Shown: one piece after another, positions 5,386 through 6,794 of the stretch
How positions within the stretch are numbered: position 1 is the first letter of the stretch
How the letters are laid out: the number at the start of each line of letters is the position of its first letter
Source: CAYXLI01 sp964464925
GTDB taxonomy: Bacteria > Acidobacteriota > Terriglobia > Bryobacterales > Bryobacteraceae
Assembly (NCBI GenBank): GCA_964464925.1
Contig: CAYXLI010000070.1
Span: 1-6,794, forward strand
Direction of reading: 5' to 3'
Length of the DNA: 6,794 nucleotides
Notes under the pieces: model-generated
Databases searched by the model: none
What the model was told of the DNA's origin: nothing
Seen by the model: only the letters and a program-made list of their open reading frames with translations
Position numbers and translations under genes: made by a program

Positions 5386-6794
5386 ATGGCAAAACCACGT
5401 GCAACTGATCCATCCACCGGCCCCGAAGACCTCCAACTCAGCCTCTTCTCCGAAGTGCTCGAAGGGCCTCAGATTGATACCCTTGAAAAGGAGTCCACCC
5501 ATGGAAACGACGGACGACCTGACACCGCTCGGTCATCAGATTCTGGAGCACTGGAGCAAACACCGGCCCCAGATGGTCCAGGCATTGACGGCCCGGAGTC
5601 AACTCCTTCCGGCGATCTTCGCAGCACAGGAATTGACGAGCGGCCTGCTGTACGAGCTGGCGGTGATCCGGAAGATGGATTACCAGATCGCCTGGGAACT
5701 GGCGACGAAGGAATGGGCGTTTCTTCCGGACGAGGAGGATCAGCCCCAGCTTTCCTTCGATCCGGCGACTCTCGACCCCAAACAACCCTTGCCCGCGATT
5801 TCCGCATAACCGACACCGACAGAGTCGGCCAGGGCAGTCTGAAGGAAAAGGCTCAAGCTAACCTCGTTGCGATTCGCACCCTTAAGCGAATCGAGGCCGA
5901 ACATCGGCTCGCCACACCGCAAGAGAAATCTGAACTCGTGAAGTACACGGGATGGGGCGCGATGCCCGGCGCGTTTGAGCGCCAGCCTTCTAGAGATTGG
6001 AGGGCCGTTGCCGACGAATTGCGAGAAACTCTCACGCCTGACGAGTACGCATCTGCGCGTGGGTCCACACCGAATGCGCACTACACATCGCCGGAAGTGA
6101 TCCAGGCGATCTGGAAGGCGATGGAGAGATTTGGATTCGAAGCTGGTGGTCACGTGCTCGAACCGTCGATGGGTATTGGGCATTTCTTCGGCCTGATGCC
6201 GGAAACCTTGCATCCAGGGACGAGACGCACCGGCGTTGAACTCGACTCCGTCACCGCCCGCATCGCGGCTAAACTCTACCCGGATTCGGTCGTTCACGGC
6301 AAGGCTCTCGAAGACACCGCTCTTCCGAAGGACTTCTTCGATGCCGCGGTCGGAAACATCCCATTCGGCAACTACCCGGTGTTCGATCCGGCTTACCGCC
6401 GCACTCCGCAGTTGACTCGCGGCATTCACGACTATTTCTTTGCCAAGTCCGTCGATGTCCTTCGGCCGGGCGGCCTGATTGCGCTCATCACCAGTCGCTA
6501 CACGATGGACAAACAGGAATCGACCGTCCGAGAACACTTGGCGGAACGGGCTGTACTGCTAGGCGCGATCCGGTTGCCGAATACGGCGTTCAAGGCTAAC
6601 GCTGGCACAGATGTGACCACCGACATCTTGTTCCTGCAGAAGCGATCGGCTAGCGTGCGCCAGCAGGGCGAGCGATGGACGGATTTGGAATCGGTAGACA
6701 CACCGGACGGCAGAATCCAAGTCAACGAGTACTTCGTTCGGCACCCTGAAATGATGCTCGGGCGAATGGGACTGGAGTCGACGCAGTTTGGTGC
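5386..6794 (+). CDS. DarB-like N6-adenine DNA methyltransferase (probable methyltransferase-helicase), 3' end beyond window
   Basis: The frame is open from the ATG at 5386 to the right edge (469 residues visible). Residues 1-40 hold a beta-clamp-type peptide QLSLF (17-21). About 40-135 is Gly/Pro/Ser/Asp-rich and probably disordered. From F139 on the protein is well ordered: FRITDTDRVGQGSLKEKAQ (139-157) and LVKYTGWGAMPGAF (184-197) are typical lead-in blocks. Then come AHYTSPEVIQAIW (231-243), AdoMet-binding motif I VLEPSMGIGHFFG (257-269), and catalytic motif IV NIPFGNY (324-330), the (N/D)PPF-type box of N6-adenine methylases. DYFFAKSVDVLRPGGLIALITS (349-370) follows, then RLPNTAFK (396-403). 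Proteins of this kind on plasmids, ICEs and phages (compare P1 DarB) continue into an SF2 helicase and are implicated in antirestriction; the helicase part is not visible here. The start at 5386 is 15 bases after the traB stop, with only a weak CGGA (5375-5378). Any later start would lose clamp peptide or linker, and one beyond 5809 would cut conserved sequence. A complete small gene overlaps residues 39-142 out of frame. Confidence 0.88.
   Translation, partial: MAKPRATDPSTGPEDLQLSLFSEVLEGPQIDTLEKESTHGNDGRPDTARSSDSGALEQTPAPDGPGIDGPESTPSGDLRSTGIDERPAVRAGGDPEDGLPDRLGTGDEGMGVSSGRGGSAPAFLRSGDSRPQTTLARDFRITDTDRVGQGSLKEKAQANLVAIRTLKRIEAEHRLATPQEKSELVKYTGWGAMPGAFERQPSRDWRAVADELRETLTPDEYASARGSTPNAHYTSPEVIQAIWKAMERFGFEAGGHVLEPSMGIGHFFGLMPETLHPGTRRTGVELDSVTARIAAKLYPDSVVHGKALEDTALPKDFFDAAVGNIPFGNYPVFDPAYRRTPQLTRGIHDYFFAKSVDVLRPGGLIALITSRYTMDKQESTVREHLAERAVLLGAIRLPNTAFKANAGTDVTTDILFLQKRSASVRQQGERWTDLESVDTPDGRIQVNEYFVRHPEMMLGRMGLESTQFG
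5488..5493 (+). promoter_or_regulatory. Strong ribosome binding site for the nested small gene
   Basis: AAGGAG lies seven bases before the ATG at 5501. It is the best Shine-Dalgarno match in the window and lies inside the methyltransferase frame. It fixes the small gene's start at 5501 rather than at the TTG at 5381. Confidence 0.7.
5501..5809 (+). CDS. Small helical protein of unknown function, nested out of frame in the methyltransferase gene
   Basis: A 102-residue protein that starts METTDDLTPLGHQILEHW and ends in a Pro-rich acidic tail. Its function is not recognised. The middle (about 8-73) looks fully alpha-helical, with segments HQILEHWSKHRPQMVQAL, AIFAAQELTSGLLYELAVI and YQIAWELATKEWAFL separated by short turns. 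The tail DEEDQPQLSFDP (77-88) is acidic. There is no membrane segment, signal peptide, cysteine or metal-binding motif. Support for real expression: AAGGAG seven bases before the ATG; third positions are G or C in 76 of 102 codons, whereas the enclosing frame's third positions over the same stretch are G or C in only 41 of 102; and the composition is that of a soluble folded protein. The pattern (LG..I...W..HRP.M, then a helical core, then WAFLP..EDQP) has the feel of a family of small plasmid/ICE proteins, but I cannot name one. Possible roles, all speculative: antitoxin-like, regulator, or partner of the methyltransferase. Confidence 0.68.
   Translation: METTDDLTPLGHQILEHWSKHRPQMVQALTARSQLLPAIFAAQELTSGLLYELAVIRKMDYQIAWELATKEWAFLPDEEDQPQLSFDPATLDPKQPLPAISA

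Noticed and set aside
5381..5500. N-terminal extension of the small nested gene from a TTG at 5381
   Set aside because: AAGGAG at 5488-5493 is ideally placed for the ATG at 5501, and the extension reads as Pro/Ser/Lys-rich shadow sequence.
5501..5830. Programmed or accidental frameshift joining the small gene to the methyltransferase
   Set aside because: The methyltransferase frame is open without a break from 5386. No shift is needed, no slippery run with a following hairpin is apparent, and the small gene has its own stop at 5807-5809.
5740..6537. Open frame of 265 codons on the minus strand opposite the methyltransferase
   Set aside because: Its sequence is Arg/Gly/Val-rich without recognisable motifs, while the plus strand there encodes clear methyltransferase motifs. 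It is a GC-driven mirror frame.
1..6794. Search for tRNA, CRISPR array, IS ends, att repeats, oriT and terminators
   Set aside because: Coding density leaves gaps of only 3 and 15 bases. I saw no direct-repeat array, tRNA-like fold, transposase or hairpin followed by a T-run.

Overview
The window is a compact, all-plus-strand block of conjugation and establishment genes from an integrative conjugative element or conjugative plasmid. The DNA is GC-rich (around 60% by eye) with GC-biased third codon positions. The closest familiar types are the RP4/Ti-style transfer genes (VirD4/TraG coupling protein, TraF peptidase, TraB nitrilase-like protein), so a Gram-negative host is likely (Proteobacteria or Acidobacteriota are possible). 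The sequence alone does not fix the taxon. There are no rRNA or tRNA genes, IS elements, CRISPR arrays or att sites in view.

Layout, left to right. (1) The 3' two-thirds or so of an ArdC-type antirestriction zincin (to 1108), with a C-terminal domain that looks KfrB-like. (2) A full-length TraG/VirD4 type IV coupling ATPase (1105-3105). (3) A short single-stranded DNA-binding protein (3109-3516). (4) A TraF-type S26 serine peptidase (3494-4051). (5) A TraB/Lnt-like membrane protein with a C-terminal nitrilase-fold domain (4048-5370). (6) A very large ORF from 5386 to beyond the right edge. It encodes the start of a DarB-like N6-adenine methyltransferase (probably a methyltransferase-helicase). 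(7) A 102-residue gene (5501-5809) lying wholly inside gene 6 in another frame.

The first five genes are tightly packed: ATGA overlaps at 1105 and 4048, a 3-base gap before ssb, and a 23-base overlap between ssb and traF. No gap exceeds 15 bases, so the block is probably one translationally coupled transcript whose promoter and terminator lie outside the window.

How they fit together (inference from families): TraG would deliver the relaxase-DNA complex to the transfer channel. TraF would process a pilus or channel subunit. The TraB-like protein is a membrane accessory. ArdC, SSB and the methyltransferase-helicase would protect and process incoming single- and double-stranded DNA against host restriction.

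The most unusual feature is the nested gene 5501-5809. The codon signal over that stretch follows the small gene, not the enclosing methyltransferase frame. This suggests that the methyltransferase's disordered N-terminal linker was overprinted on an older small gene. Just before the overlap, the methyltransferase frame carries a perfect QLSLF, the consensus beta-sliding-clamp-binding peptide.
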